Both the position numbers and the translations under genes were made by a program. From Caldilineaceae bacterium (GTDB taxonomy: Bacteria > Chloroflexota > Anaerolineae > Caldilineales > Caldilineaceae): 64,000 nt of DNA. The DNA is taken from the NCBI GenBank assembly GCA_020846635.1, contig JADLDO010000028.1, forward strand, positions 124,001 through 188,000, given 5' to 3'. The notes under the pieces were generated by a model, which did not search any database, was not told the origin of the DNA, and was given only the letters and a program-made list of their open reading frames with translations. How positions within the stretch are numbered: position 1 is the stretch's first letter; the number at the start of each line of letters is the position of its first letter. Below are positions 28,153 to 38,778 of the stretch, in pieces.

Positions 28153-29255
28153 TCCTGAATCTCTACTTCTACGCTCATGCCCCAGCGCAGATCGGGGGGC
28201 TGTTCGTCCAGGTCGATGACAACGGTATAGACCACGTCGCCCCCGATCACAGTTGCCTGGGGTGATACCCGCGCCACGCGTCCAGGGGTTTCCCGATTCA
28301 ACGCTTTGACAAAGACAACGACGGGCTGCCCTGCCGCCACGCGCACGACATCACGCTCGCTGAGATCGGTCGTCTCCACTTGCATGTGGCTGAGGTCGGC
28401 GATCGTTAAGACAACCTGGCCCACCTGGACCATCTCACCACTGTTGACTTCGATGGCTGTCACCGTACCGGCGAAGGGGGCGAGTAGCTGCGACATGGCG
28501 AGATCGGCTTCGGCGTGCGTCAGCGTCGCTTGGGCTTCGGCAACAGCCGCTTCCGCCGCGGCGATCTCCTCGTCGCGTGCGCCCGCCTTGAGCAAATCGA
28601 CTTCGGCTTGCGCGCTTTGCACCTGCGCCTCTGCCGCGGCAACTTCGCTTGCAGTCGCCGGATGCAGCAGCCGATCCAGAGCCGCTTGCGCCTGCTGCAC
28701 ACTGGCCCAGGCCGCGGTGACAGCCACATCATCCGGTTCCGAATAGAGCGCATCGAAGCGCGCTTGGGCTGCATCCAGCTCCGCCTGTGCAGCAGCAAGA
28801 TCCCCAGGGCGCGCCTCCTCCGAGAGTTGGGCAAGGTGCGCTTGGGCGACCTCTAAAAGTGCCTGGGCGACAGCGATCTCCTGGGCGCGTGGACCGGCAT
28901 GCAGTTCGTCCAACTGTGCTTGCACGCGCAGCAGCGCGGCCTGTGCCTGTGCCACCGATGCGCTGGCGGCTGCGTTCTCCAGCGCAATCAGGAGTGTCCC
29001 CGCCTCCACTTGATCGCCCTCAGCGACAGCCAGATTTTGCACCCGGCCCGACACGGCAAAGCTCAAATTCGTTGCGCCCACAGGCACGACCTTGCCTGCT
29101 GCCCGGGTTGTACCCCCGGCAGCCATGCCCACAGGCGGAAGCGGCGTGGCGGCAGGGGTTGGGGTGGGGGTAGGTTGCTGGGCACAGCCTACCACGAACA
29201 GAAGCAACACGCCGCTGCCAAGCAGCGCGTTACGCAACTTGGCGAAGTTCAACAT
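28149..29255 (-). CDS. HlyD/MacA-like lipoprotein efflux adaptor
   Basis: A 368-residue protein from ATG 29255. The ORF-track start at 29327 lies inside the ATPase gene. A lipoprotein signal ends [14 protein letters not shown], followed by a barrel-sandwich segment ([34 protein letters not shown]). A long Ala/Glu/Gln-rich coiled-coil hairpin of about 170 residues comes next, with tandem AQAxLDxLxxG repeats, then a beta-barrel ([28 protein letters not shown]). It should link the FtsX-type permeases to the outer surface. It overlaps the ATPase stop by 26 nt. No TolC-like partner is in the window. Confidence 0.88.
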   Translation of the reverse strand: MLNFAKLRNALLGSGVLLLFVVGCAQQPTPTPTPAATPLPPVGMAAGGTTRAAGKVVPVGATNLSFAVSGRVQNLAVAEGDQVEAGTLLIALENAAASASVAQAQAALLRVQAQLDELHAGPRAQEIAVAQALLEVAQAHLAQLSEEARPGDLAAAQAELDAAQARFDALYSEPDDVAVTAAWASVQQAQAALDRLLHPATASEVAAAEAQVQSAQAEVDLLKAGARDEEIAAAEAAVAEAQATLTHAEADLAMSQLLAPFAGTVTAIEVNSGEMVQVGQVVLTIADLSHMQVETTDLSERDVVRVAAGQPVVVFVKALNRETPGRVARVSPQATVIGGDVVYTVVIDLDEQPPDLRWGMSVEVEIQD

Positions 29256-29952
29256 TCGTCTGTACCTCAGTAGGGACGCCATCGTCAACGATCTGTCCAT
29301 CGCGCATCTTGACCACGCGGCGCGCATAGGACATCACCCGCGGGTCATGGGTGGCAAAGATAAATGCTGTCCCCGTCTGTTGATTGAGTCGTTGCATGAT
29401 TTCCATCGCCTGTTCACCGTTGGCAGTGTCCAGGTTGGCGGTAGGCTCATCTGCCAGGACCATCAGCGGGTGAGGGGCGAGCGCTCGCGCAATGGCAACG
29501 CGCTGCTGTTCGCCGCCGCTCATCTGGTTCGGGCGGTGATCTACACGGTTGGCTAGCCCGACCGCGTCCAGCATCGCCAGGACTCGCTCTCGCCGCTCTT
29601 TGGCGCTGACGTTGGTCAACAACAGCGGCAGTTCCACATTCTCATAGGCGTTTAGCACAGGAACCAGGGCATAGAATTGGAAGATAAAGCCAATCACCTG
29701 GCCGCGCAGTTCCGCCCGTTGGTCGGCGCTTAGATGGGTGACATCCCGCTGGTTGATCTTCACCGTACCACTGTCGGGACGGTCGAGACAGCCCATTAAC
29801 TGCAACATGGTGGTTTTGCCCGACCCTGAAGGCCCCACGATGGCAGTAAATTCGCCTTCTTCAATCGAGAGGCTAACGCCGTTGAGCGCGCGCGTCTCGA
29901 CTTCGCCGATGCGGTATATTTTGGTTACATCTTCCAATCGAATAATTTCCAT
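29230..29952 (-). CDS. ABC transporter ATPase, MacB/LolD type
   Basis: A 240-residue ATPase with Walker [11 protein letters not shown]-loop [19 protein letters not shown], signature [15 protein letters not shown], Walker [14 protein letters not shown] and H-loop FATHDP. The [13 protein letters not shown] string after the Q-loop is typical of LolD/MacB-type lipoprotein or macrolide exporters that work by mechanotransmission. It powers the two FtsX-type permeases encoded upstream on the same strand, 51 nt away. Confidence 0.94.
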   Translation of the reverse strand: MEIIRLEDVTKIYRIGEVETRALNGVSLSIEEGEFTAIVGPSGSGKTTMLQLMGCLDRPDSGTVKINQRDVTHLSADQRAELRGQVIGFIFQFYALVPVLNAYENVELPLLLTNVSAKERRERVLAMLDAVGLANRVDHRPNQMSGGEQQRVAIARALAPHPLMVLADEPTANLDTANGEQAMEIMQRLNQQTGTAFIFATHDPRVMSYARRVVKMRDGQIVDDGVPTEVQTNVELRQVA

Positions 29953-30003
29953 GATCGACTCCTAAGAATTATCACCTTCCACGGGCCTAGCCATGCACAT
30001 TTT

Positions 30004-31230
30004 CTACACGGCACGCAACGCTTCCGCAGGCTCGCGGCGAATCGCAAACCAGGCGGGATAGAGCGAAGCCAGCAAGATAACGACCAGCGTCCAGAAGGCA
30101 AGCGATGCAAAGGTCGCCGGAACAAATCGGGCATGAATTGTCGAACTGATGGCGATGCCACCAGCAGATGAGGCGATTTCGCCAATGTAGATACCCACAG
30201 TCGCCAGATAGGCGACCCCGGCCAGGCCAAGCGCAACGCCCGCGACAATGCCGGCGATGCCCAACGTGGCGGCTTCCAGCAGGAACATCAACATGATCTG
30301 CCGTCCCTTCATCCCCAATGCTGCCAGGATGCCCATTTCACGGATGCGCTCAAAGACAGCCATCAGCAGCGTGTTGGCGATCACCACCGCCACGACCAGC
30401 ATCACGATGATGTCCATCACCAGATAAAAGGACATACTCACTTCTGCCAATTGCAGCAACACCTGGTTGATATCGCGCCAGGTGAGCGTCGTGATCCCTG
30501 GGTCTGCCAGGGCAGCCGCCACGCCATCCGCATCGGACTGGCGGTTGAGCATGATCACGATTGCGCTCGCATGTCCATCTGTGACCGTAAAGGCCTGCGC
30601 TCTGGCAAGCGGCATAAAGACCGCGCTTTCGTCATAGCCGGGAATCCCGGTGGCGAATAGGCCACGCACAGTAAAATTCGCCTCATCCGGCTGTCCATCG
30701 GCATTGATCACCGTCAGATTCACCTCTTGCCCAAGCACAATTCCCATCGTCTGCGCCAGCCGTTGACCGATCACGATGCCACCGCGATCATCCGCCTGCA
30801 AGAACTCACCCGCGACCATCGCCCCTCGAATGGGTTCATAGAGGGCGGAGGTGACATCCACCCCATAGAGGCTCAATCCAGCCGAATCGTCAATCGTGTT
30901 GAGAATGGCGCTTGCCCATAACACAGGCGCGGCTGCTTTTACTCCGGGCAGCGCCCTGGCACGCGCGGCCAACCCCTCTGGATCGTCAAGCAAGTCTGCC
31001 CATTGCAAACTTACCTTCTCCTCCTCGTAGGTGGCTGCCCGAATTTGCACATGCCCGGTGCGTAGGCGAATGTCATTCTGCAGCGATTCTTCCATCACAC
31101 CGGCGATGTATCCATTCATCAGAATGAGAAGCCCCAGGCCCAGCGCCACAGCAATCCCCGATAAGATCGAGCGCCGGCGGTTGCGCCCCAGGTCTCGATA
31201 GGCAATGACCCATAATTTACTGAACGCCAT
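30004..31230 (-). CDS. ABC transporter permease, FtsX/MacB type (second permease)
   Basis: A 408-residue MacB/LolC-like permease. It has a cytoplasmic start (KLWVIAYRDLGRNRRRSILS), TM1, a periplasmic MacB core of about 220 residues (VGQEVNLTVINADGQPDEANFTVRGLFATG-like segment), then three helices with the FtsX motif [29 protein letters not shown]. It ends WFAIRREPAEALRAV, the usual cytoplasmic tail. It is homologous to the preceding permease, so the transporter is probably a heterodimer. Confidence 0.9.
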   Translation of the reverse strand: MAFSKLWVIAYRDLGRNRRRSILSGIAVALGLGLLILMNGYIAGVMEESLQNDIRLRTGHVQIRAATYEEEKVSLQWADLLDDPEGLAARARALPGVKAAAPVLWASAILNTIDDSAGLSLYGVDVTSALYEPIRGAMVAGEFLQADDRGGIVIGQRLAQTMGIVLGQEVNLTVINADGQPDEANFTVRGLFATGIPGYDESAVFMPLARAQAFTVTDGHASAIVIMLNRQSDADGVAAALADPGITTLTWRDINQVLLQLAEVSMSFYLVMDIIVMLVVAVVIANTLLMAVFERIREMGILAALGMKGRQIMLMFLLEAATLGIAGIVAGVALGLAGVAYLATVGIYIGEIASSAGGIAISSTIHARFVPATFASLAFWTLVVILLASLYPAWFAIRREPAEALRAV

Positions 31231-31291
31231 ATCCCATCCCTTCCATTTTTCCAGGATTTTTCACTGAATCCACTTCACAGAGCGGCGCGCC

Positions 31292-32604
<1,313 letters not shown>

Positions 32605-32608
<4 letters not shown>

Positions 32609-33306
32609 GCACGTACCTCCTGCTCTTCGAGAGAACTTTCCTTCTGTGCGGGCTGCCAATTGCCCAGGCCGCGTTCGAGAATATCAATGGCCTGGTCAAA
32701 GATGCGGGCCACCCCCGGCACTTCGATAAATGTGATCTTCCCCTGCTGGTAATCTTCGTTGGCGGTGAGACGGGGCAGGATATATTGGCCCAGGTTTGAA
32801 AGCGTCATGTTAAAGGTAAACGCCGCCAGGTCTTCATCAATATCCGGTGAAATGTCGCCCTGCTCTTTGCCGATCTTCACAAGATGCACATAAAACTTGT
32901 GCGACTCCTGCTGAACACGCGACTGAAACTCCTGTGGAAAAGCGTTATGGAGGAAACCTCGATAGGCCACCTTGACGAGTTCAGGATAGGCTAAATGAAA
33001 CTGCACACCAGCCTGAGCCGTCCAGCGCAAGTAGCGAAAGACGCCCATATGCTGGGGATCGGGATGGTCGAGCGAGAGCAATTCCCATTTCTTTTGGACT
33101 GCCAGATCGAGTAAATAGCTGTATAGGTCTTCTTTGCCCTCGAAGTATTGGTAAAAGCTGCCCTTCGCAATGCCAGCGCGGGCCACCATGCGCGAAATGG
33201 AGACATCGGCGTAATCGTTGTTGGCAAATTCGTCAATCGCAATATTGGTAATGTTTTCCCGTTTTTCTTCGGGAAGATTGAAAAATGTCTCTTTCGGCAC
33301 AGGCAT
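32605..33306 (-). CDS. TetR family transcriptional repressor of the exporter operon
   Basis: A 233-residue protein from ATG 33306 ([17 protein letters not shown]), which has AAGAAGGGG directly before it. The ORF-track start at 33336 would lie inside the operator palindrome. The helix-turn-helix (about 15-60) reads [46 protein letters not shown], a clean TetR DNA-binding domain. The C-terminal helical ligand domain is unassignable. It is first in the operon tetR-permease-permease-ATPase-adaptor and is likely self-repressing through the 22-bp palindrome. Confidence 0.92.
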
Positions 33307-33333
33307 CCCCTTCTTAGAATATGACTCTCCAGT

Positions 33334-33355
33334 CATATGACTGATCAGTCATATG
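33334..33355. promoter_or_regulatory. Perfect 22-bp palindrome, TetR operator candidate
   Basis: CATATGACTGATCAGTCATATG is a perfect palindrome. It starts about 7 nt downstream of the predicted transcription start and 28 nt ahead of the tetR ATG. Extra half-sites (CAGTCATATG-like) flank it on the left at 33320-33333. Confidence 0.75.
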
Positions 33356-33368
33356 GCCGCGCAGTCAC

Positions 33369-33397
33369 ATTATCCACCCAAAAATGCGACTTGTCAA
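33369..33397 (-). promoter_or_regulatory. Near-consensus sigma-70 promoter of the exporter operon
   Basis: On the minus strand: TTGACA, 17-nt spacer, GATAAT. This is the best promoter in the window and drives tetR and the exporter. The expected start is near 33362. Confidence 0.75.
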
Positions 33398-33509
33398 TAC
33401 CCACGCAGAACAGGCATGGGTAGCGATGTTTTGCACATATGGCCCACAGCGTAAATAATGAACCGCGGTACTTTGATCGTCTATAGCCTAACAAGAGGGA
33501 GTCAACAGC

Positions 33510-34376
33510 ATGACCAACCTGGGCATACTTCACCCTGGGCAGATGGGGATTTCGGTGGCGGCTTCGGCAAAAAATAGCGGATGTGCGGTCTATTGGGTGG
33601 GTGCAGGGCGCAGCAGCCAGAGTCATGCCCGCGCCGAACAGCATGGGCTTCTCGATGCTGGTACTTTGGCCGAACTCTGCCGCATCAGTGAGATTATTGT
33701 CAGCGTCTGCCCACCCCACGCCGCAGAAGAGGTTGCCGGGGAGGTGATGGCGCAGGGCTTTCAGGGCATTTACGTCGATGCCAACGCCATCGCGCCCCAA
33801 CGCGCCCACAGCATCGCCAAGCAGGTCACGCGCGGCGGCACGACCTTTGTCGATGGGGGCATTATTGGCGGCCCTGCCTGGAAACCTGGCACTACCTGGC
33901 TTTATCTAGCAGGCCCAGACGCGCAACAGGTCGCAGCCTGTTTTGCCGCAGGGCCATTAGGCACGCAGGTGATTGGCTCCGAGATCGGCAAGGCGTCGGC
34001 GCTCAAGATGTGCTACGCCGCCTATACCAAAGGCACCACCGCACTGCTGGCAGCCGTCTTTGGTGCAGCCGAGCAACTTGGTGTACTTGAAGAACTGATG
34101 GCGGAGTGGGGCCGCAACGGCGCAACGGATAGAGCGGAGAATGAGCGCAAGGTGCGCGAGGTCACAGCCAAAGCGTGGCGCTTTACGGGCGAGATGGAGG
34201 AGATCGCTGCTACCTTTGCCGCGGCGGGGATGCCTCCCGGTTTTCACCAAGCCGCGGCGGATATTTACCAGCGGTTAGTCGGTTTTAAGGATGCGCCCGC
34301 CACGCCTGCATTGGAGCCAGTCCTGGATGCCCTGCGCGCCCCAGCCGAAAGTGCGGCCCATGCTGTTCGCCGTTGA
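33510..34376 (+). CDS. NAD(P)-dependent dehydrogenase with DUF1932 C-terminal domain
   Basis: A 288-residue protein. The N-terminal Rossmann part has LGILHPGQMGISVAAS (GxxGxG variant with Pro-Gly-Gln-Met), VYWVGAGRS and IIVSVCPPHAAEEVA. The C-terminal part has FVDGGIIGGPAW, KASALKMCYAAYTKGTTALLAAV and the family-typical FTGEMEEIAATFAAAGMPPGFHQAAADIY. This places it in the 6-phosphogluconate/beta-hydroxyacid dehydrogenase-like group; the substrate is unknown. AAGAGGGAG precedes the ATG. Its 3' end overlaps tsaB by 17 nt, so the two are coupled. Confidence 0.87.
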   Translation: MTNLGILHPGQMGISVAASAKNSGCAVYWVGAGRSSQSHARAEQHGLLDAGTLAELCRISEIIVSVCPPHAAEEVAGEVMAQGFQGIYVDANAIAPQRAHSIAKQVTRGGTTFVDGGIIGGPAWKPGTTWLYLAGPDAQQVAACFAAGPLGTQVIGSEIGKASALKMCYAAYTKGTTALLAAVFGAAEQLGVLEELMAEWGRNGATDRAENERKVREVTAKAWRFTGEMEEIAATFAAAGMPPGFHQAAADIYQRLVGFKDAPATPALEPVLDALRAPAESAAHAVRR

Positions 34377-35043
34377 TACCGCCACTGTCACGGCCTCGAT
34401 CGCGCTCTATGATCTGGCAAATGGGCTGCTGTTGGGCGAAAGCACCTGGCAGGCGCGCCGCCGTCACACCCAGGATCTGCTGCTTACCACCCAAGCCTTG
34501 ATGGCGCAACTGGGCGTGCAGCCCGCACAGCTTACCGGCCTGGCTGTCACCACCGGCCCCGGCAGCTTTACTGGCGTGCGTATTGCGATTAGCTTGGTGA
34601 AAGGCATCGGCATTGGCCTGTCCACGCCGCCCCAAGTGGTCGGGCTGCCCACGCTGACCGTCACCGCGGCCCCCTGGTTAGCTGTGGCGCAAGCGACTTC
34701 TGCTGTCGTGTGGGCTTATATCCAGGCAGGACGCGGGCGCTATAACTGGGCGATCTTTGACCAGGGTCTTTATGCGCCCGGCGCAGCCGACCACCAAGCG
34801 GGGAGTGCTGCCGACTTTGCCACGGCGCTTGCGGCTCATGCTGATCATCCCATCTGGCTCATAGGTGAAGCCGCGTCCGACCTGCGCGCGGCTGTCTCCT
34901 CCTTGCGCCATGTGACCCTGGTCGATGGCATCAGCGCCATGCGCCGCGCCGGTGTGCTGGCGCACCTGGCCGCGCAGCGAATTGCCGCGGGGCAGGTTGA
35001 CGAGCTAACGACGCTCCAACCACTCTACCTGCAAGGGCCGTAG
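34360..35043 (+). CDS. tsaB: tRNA threonylcarbamoyladenosine biosynthesis protein TsaB
   Basis: A 227-residue ASKHA-fold protein from ATG 34360 (MLFAVDTATVTASIALYD). The ORF-track start at 34291 is inside the dehydrogenase gene. TsaB marks are HTQDLL, VTTGPGSFTGVRIAISLVKGIG and VVGLPTLTVTA. TsaB scaffolds TsaD and TsaE in making t6A37 on ANN-decoding tRNAs. Usual neighbours tsaD, tsaE and rimI are not adjacent. Two hairpins follow its stop. Confidence 0.93.
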   Translation: MLFAVDTATVTASIALYDLANGLLLGESTWQARRRHTQDLLLTTQALMAQLGVQPAQLTGLAVTTGPGSFTGVRIAISLVKGIGIGLSTPPQVVGLPTLTVTAAPWLAVAQATSAVVWAYIQAGRGRYNWAIFDQGLYAPGAADHQAGSAADFATALAAHADHPIWLIGEAASDLRAAVSSLRHVTLVDGISAMRRAGVLAHLAAQRIAAGQVDELTTLQPLYLQGP

Positions 35044-35051
35044 CATCAGTC

Positions 35052-35073
35052 GCCGGACGGTAAACCATCCGGC
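35052..35073. terminator. Hairpin after tsaB
   Basis: GCCGGACGG-TAAA-CCATCCGGC, a 9-bp stem with one mismatch, starts 8 nt after the tsaB stop. A weak terminator because there is no T-run. Confidence 0.5.
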
Positions 35074-35079
35074 TAACAA

Positions 35080-35140
35080 ACAACGCCCCCTGAACGGGGC
35101 TTGGCGAGCCGTGTCTTAAGCCCCGTTCAGGGGGCGTTGT
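35080..35140. repeat. Perfect 23-bp inverted repeat with 15-nt loop
   Basis: ACAACGCCCCCTGAACGGGGCTT and its exact complement flank GGCGAGCCGTGTCTT. The first arm alone can also fold (GCCCC..GGGGC). It sits between tsaB and the methyltransferase gene. Its arm sequence differs from the other long hairpins in the window. Confidence 0.75.
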
Positions 35141-35207
35141 CCTGTAGCCCTGCGGCTTTAGCCCTGGGCGGCCTCACCACTGCGGCACATCACTCAGGAA
35201 GACCAAA

Positions 35208-35942
35208 ATGCCCCAGAATATCTACGATGATCCTGATTTCTTTGAAGGCTACAGCCAGTTTCGCCGCTCGCGCGAGGGGCTAGCGGGCGCAGCGGAATGG
35301 CCGGTGATGCAAACCATGCTGCCGCCGATGCAAGGAATACGCGTGCTTGATCTTGGCTGTGGCTTTGGTGCATTTGCGCGCTGGGCGCGAGAGATGGGCG
35401 CGGCGAGCGTGCTTGGCCTGGATCTCTCGGAGAAGATGATCGCGCGGGCACAGGAACTGACCTCTGACCCCGGCGTGACCTATCGCGTGGCGAACATCGA
35501 GAAGATTGATCTACCAGACGATTCCTTTGAGTTGGTCTACAGTTCACTGGCGCTGCACTATATCGAGGACTTTGGAGCGATCTGCGCGGCGGTGCGGCGG
35601 TTGCTGGTTGCGGGGGGTCGCTTTGTCTTTTCGGTTGAACATCCGATCTACACTGCGCCAAGCAATCCGGGGTGGCAAGATGATCCGAGCGGCATCAAGG
35701 TTTGGCCGGTCAACAGCTATCTTGTGGAAGGAAGGCGTGTTACGGATTGGATCAGGCCGGGCGTTGTAAAACAGCACCGGACAATTGCCAGCTATGTGAA
35801 CAACCTGCTCGACCACGGCTTCCGGCTGCTGCGCCTCGAAGAGTGGGGGCCAACCCCAGCACAGATCACAGAACATCCCGACTGGGCTACTGAAGTGCAT
35901 CGCCCGCCCTTCCTGCTAATTGGAGGGATGAAGGATGAATAG
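35208..35942 (+). CDS. Class I SAM-dependent methyltransferase
   Basis: A 244-residue protein: VLDLGCGFGAFARWARE (motif I), VLGLDLSEKMIARAQEL (motif II), LVYSSLALHYIEDFGA and LVAGGRFVFSVEHPIYTAP. The EHPIYTA pattern is frequent in small-molecule methyltransferases of the UbiE-like/type 11 superfamily. The substrate is unknown. The N-terminus NIYDDPDFFEGYSQFRRSREGL is family typical. Its 3' end overlaps the convergent hydrolase gene by 27 nt, a tail-to-tail overlap with no room for a terminator. Confidence 0.88.
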   Translation: MPQNIYDDPDFFEGYSQFRRSREGLAGAAEWPVMQTMLPPMQGIRVLDLGCGFGAFARWAREMGAASVLGLDLSEKMIARAQELTSDPGVTYRVANIEKIDLPDDSFELVYSSLALHYIEDFGAICAAVRRLLVAGGRFVFSVEHPIYTAPSNPGWQDDPSGIKVWPVNSYLVEGRRVTDWIRPGVVKQHRTIASYVNNLLDHGFRLLRLEEWGPTPAQITEHPDWATEVHRPPFLLIGGMKDE

Positions 35943-36542
35943 ATTCACCACCTCGCGCAGCACAATTGGATCGTGGAGCAGCGTGCCGTGGAAGGGCGAA
36001 AAGATGCGCTGTGCAGGGAGCGTGGGTAAATAGGCGTGGTGGGCAGGGGTGACGGAGAGGTCAAAGGGTGTCCACAATGCTATAAAGTCATGCTGCGCCA
36101 GCAGCGTCAAATCCTGATTGAGTTCGCGCAGAAAGTCACTGTCGGAATACATCTGGAGCAGGGCAGGGCGCGCCGGGATCAGCCGCGCTGTCCATGAACC
36201 GCGGTGGGGCGTTGCCAGCGTCACAATGCGCCGCATCCGTTTTGCGCCACCCAACTTCTGCAAATAATAGCGCCCAATCAGCCCGCCCATGCTAAAGCCA
36301 AAAAAGTCAAAGGGCTGGACTAAGCCAAGATGGTGCTCGATCTCCTCAGCCAAGCGCGATGCCAGGTAGTCGATGCCCACGCTGCCATCAGTCGGCTGGG
36401 GCGAAATGACAACGGGCTGGAGTCCGCTGCGCTGCATCAGCCCGGCCAGCCAGGAGAGCTTGCGCTTATCATCCTGGAATCCAGGGGTTAATACGACCGG
36501 ATAGGGTACGTTCGAATCGGGATCGATAGCTGTCTGCGTCAT
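35916..36542 (-). CDS. Alpha/beta-hydrolase, lipase-like
   Basis: A 208-residue hydrolase with VVLTPGFQDDKRKLSWL (oxyanion region), nucleophile elbow FFGFSMGGLIGRYYL (Ser in GFSMGG) and IVTLATPHRGS, as in EstA/LipA-type bacterial lipases. The acid and base residues are less certain; TPFDLSVTPAHHAYLP and the FHGTLLHD region probably supply His. No signal peptide is seen, so it is probably cytoplasmic. The start overlaps the stop of the upstream subtilase gene (ATGA), so they form a two-gene unit. Confidence 0.85.
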   Translation of the reverse strand: MTQTAIDPDSNVPYPVVLTPGFQDDKRKLSWLAGLMQRSGLQPVVISPQPTDGSVGIDYLASRLAEEIEHHLGLVQPFDFFGFSMGGLIGRYYLQKLGGAKRMRRIVTLATPHRGSWTARLIPARPALLQMYSDSDFLRELNQDLTLLAQHDFIALWTPFDLSVTPAHHAYLPTLPAQRIFSPFHGTLLHDPIVLREVVNLFILHPSN

Positions 36543-38503
36543 GGCTCGGCAAAGGCAAAAATGGGGGCCAGATAGTGATGGTACTCAACAGTAGGAGCCC
36601 CGGCACGATAGGTGAAATTGAATGTACTTGCCGCGCTGCTGCCTGACACGTCGAATGTAAGCAGTTCGACGCCCTCAACCGTCGCTGTCTCCGCACCGCT
36701 TTGCACTTCTAATGTATACCCCCCAAGCAGCATAGGCGTTATCACTGCGCTGCCGTCAATGCGCGTCGTGGTGGTGTAGGTATAGCCTGTGCGTGCGTCG
36801 AGCCAGTTCACCGTCGCGCCCTCAACCGGCGCGCCCACACTGTCTGTCACCGTCACCGTGACCTCCAGCGGCTGCATCGCCAATTCCAGCGCCGCAGCCA
36901 CATCCAGTCGCCCATAGCCAAAAGCGGGATTGGGCGAAGCGGCTTCTGTGCTGCCACAGCGGTTGTCATTGACTGCCGTCGCGCTTTTCAGCAGCACTTG
37001 CTCGGTCAAATCCGGCTCACCCACCAGCCAGGGTACGGCTGACCAGAGGAGCGCGACGGCCCCTGCGACATGAGGCGAGGCCATGCTCGTCCCCGACAAG
37101 GTCGTTGTACCACTGAAGCGAGTGGTTGAGAGGATGCCGACCCCCGGCGCTGTCAGATCGGGCTTGAGCCGCCCGCTGCCATCCACCGTCACCGGCCCCC
37201 GGCTGCTAAAGTTCGCCAAATTACCACCCGCATCATGCGCGCCCACGGTCAAGGTGGCGTCATAGATGGCGATGGGATCCACCACACTGGCACAACCTGA
37301 GAAGCCCGCATTGCCAGCCGATGCCACCACCATCAACCCGGCGGCGCGCACCGTCTCCACCACCTGGCGCAGCGAATCCGTGTTACAGCCCTCGGAAGGT
37401 GGACAGCCCCACGAGTTGTTAATGATATGGGGGGCCAGATCGGGGCGACCCTCGGTGAAGGGATCGCCGTGGGGTGGGTAGGGAGCGAGAAAGAACTCGA
37501 AGCAAGTCGTGTAGGAGTCGGGTGTGCCAACGCCGTTCCGCATATTGCGGCATCCCATCCATTGAGCATCGGGCGCGACGCCATAGGTAATGACATCCGT
37601 ACTCCCGACCATTGTCCCCACCGTATGGGTTCCGTGACCGTGGTCATCACAGGGAGCGTCGATCCCGGCGCAGGCATCAAAGCCAACACTCGCGGTGACA
37701 CCATCCAGCCAATTGTAGGTGTGATCGACTGTCTCGCCATTCACCCCGCGATAATGGGGGCGCAAGGCAGGGTGATCCCATTCGACGCCTGTGTCTTGGC
37801 TGGCAACCGTGATGCCCTGACCCCGGTAGCCCTGCTCCCACACCTCCGGCGCGCGCGTCGCCGCGATGCCATAGGGGACGTTGAGCGTAGTCGCTGCCAC
37901 CGGCAAGTCAAGCGTCTGTGTCCACGCAGCCACGGGCGCGGCGATCCAGTGGATGGCATTGACCTCTGGGTTGGCGTCCAGGCGGGCGACATCGGGGCGA
38001 TGGCGCAGCGCCTCTACAAGGCGCGCGTCCCCTGTGACGCTGATCATGTTGACGAGATAATGGGCGCGATAGGGGATACCCTGGGCATCCAACCAAGCGC
38101 GCAGATCGGCCTGGCTGGCGAGAGCGTGGGCGGTCAAGGCTTGATAGAGATAAGTGACGCGGTCAATACGGCGCGCTGCTGCCGAGGTTGCGGCGCTGCT
38201 AGCACCAGCAGCAGCCGCTTCGAGTGCGGGCAAATCCGGCTGATCCTTGAGCAGCACCAGCAGCGGCACATCTTCCACACTCGCAGCCAACTCAGCCGCC
38301 AAATAAGGGCTGACTTGGGCCAGTTCGGTGGCTTGTGGCGTCACCTCCTGGGCGTGCAGCGCGCTGCTGCCCAGCAGCAGGGAGATCGCGCCGACCAACG
38401 TGATCACCAGCATGATCATCAACATCAACAGGTAAGGGGTCTGCTGATGCCCCACAGCCGGACGCTGTAATTTTCGTAAATAGATTTGCTTCACGCTTCT
38501 CAC
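36539..38503 (-). CDS. Secreted S8 family serine peptidase (subtilisin-like)
   Basis: A 654-residue pre-pro-protease. It has an N-terminal hydrophobic signal (about 20-50), an I9-type propeptide with VTYLYQALTAHALASQADLRAWLDAQGI, and a catalytic domain. The triad is Asp in ASQDTGVEWDHP (about 236), His in DDHGHGTHTVGTMVG (about 288) and Ser in LSGTSMASPHVAGAVALL (about 473), with oxyanion Asn in IINNSWGCP. A C-terminal 110-residue CarboxypepD_reg/CnaB-like beta domain (VTVTVTDSVGAPVEGATVNW) follows. It is likely exported and cell-surface associated. Confidence 0.93.
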   Translation of the reverse strand: MRSVKQIYLRKLQRPAVGHQQTPYLLMLMIMLVITLVGAISLLLGSSALHAQEVTPQATELAQVSPYLAAELAASVEDVPLLVLLKDQPDLPALEAAAAGASSAATSAAARRIDRVTYLYQALTAHALASQADLRAWLDAQGIPYRAHYLVNMISVTGDARLVEALRHRPDVARLDANPEVNAIHWIAAPVAAWTQTLDLPVAATTLNVPYGIAATRAPEVWEQGYRGQGITVASQDTGVEWDHPALRPHYRGVNGETVDHTYNWLDGVTASVGFDACAGIDAPCDDHGHGTHTVGTMVGSTDVITYGVAPDAQWMGCRNMRNGVGTPDSYTTCFEFFLAPYPPHGDPFTEGRPDLAPHIINNSWGCPPSEGCNTDSLRQVVETVRAAGLMVVASAGNAGFSGCASVVDPIAIYDATLTVGAHDAGGNLANFSSRGPVTVDGSGRLKPDLTAPGVGILSTTRFSGTTTLSGTSMASPHVAGAVALLWSAVPWLVGEPDLTEQVLLKSATAVNDNRCGSTEAASPNPAFGYGRLDVAAALELAMQPLEVTVTVTDSVGAPVEGATVNWLDARTGYTYTTTTRIDGSAVITPMLLGGYTLEVQSGAETATVEGVELLTFDVSGSSAASTFNFTYRAGAPTVEYHHYLAPIFAFAEP

Positions 38504-38688
38504 CTTCGCCTACCGTCGTACTCTGTGTACTATCATTGCGATACAGGGCAGAACAAGGCAAAATACGACCAGGCGGCAACAATACACTTTCGTAGCACAC
38601 AAGATACTTCAACTTGCACAAAGCATCAATAGGGTAAATGGGAGCAAAGTTGCGGACTCTGGCCCATCCATAAAAGACAATTGTCATC

Positions 38689-38694
38689 TATAAT
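38689..38694 (+). promoter_or_regulatory. -10 TATAAT upstream of bcp
   Basis: A consensus -10 (CTATAATCAG) 85 nt before the peroxiredoxin start; no matching -35 is seen. Confidence 0.35.
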
Positions 38695-38778
38695 CAGAGA
38701 TGAGATATACCTGAAAGGGTGAACAAATATACCCTTCAACCCAAAGATAGCTCCAAAGACAGATAAGGAAATCGCATT

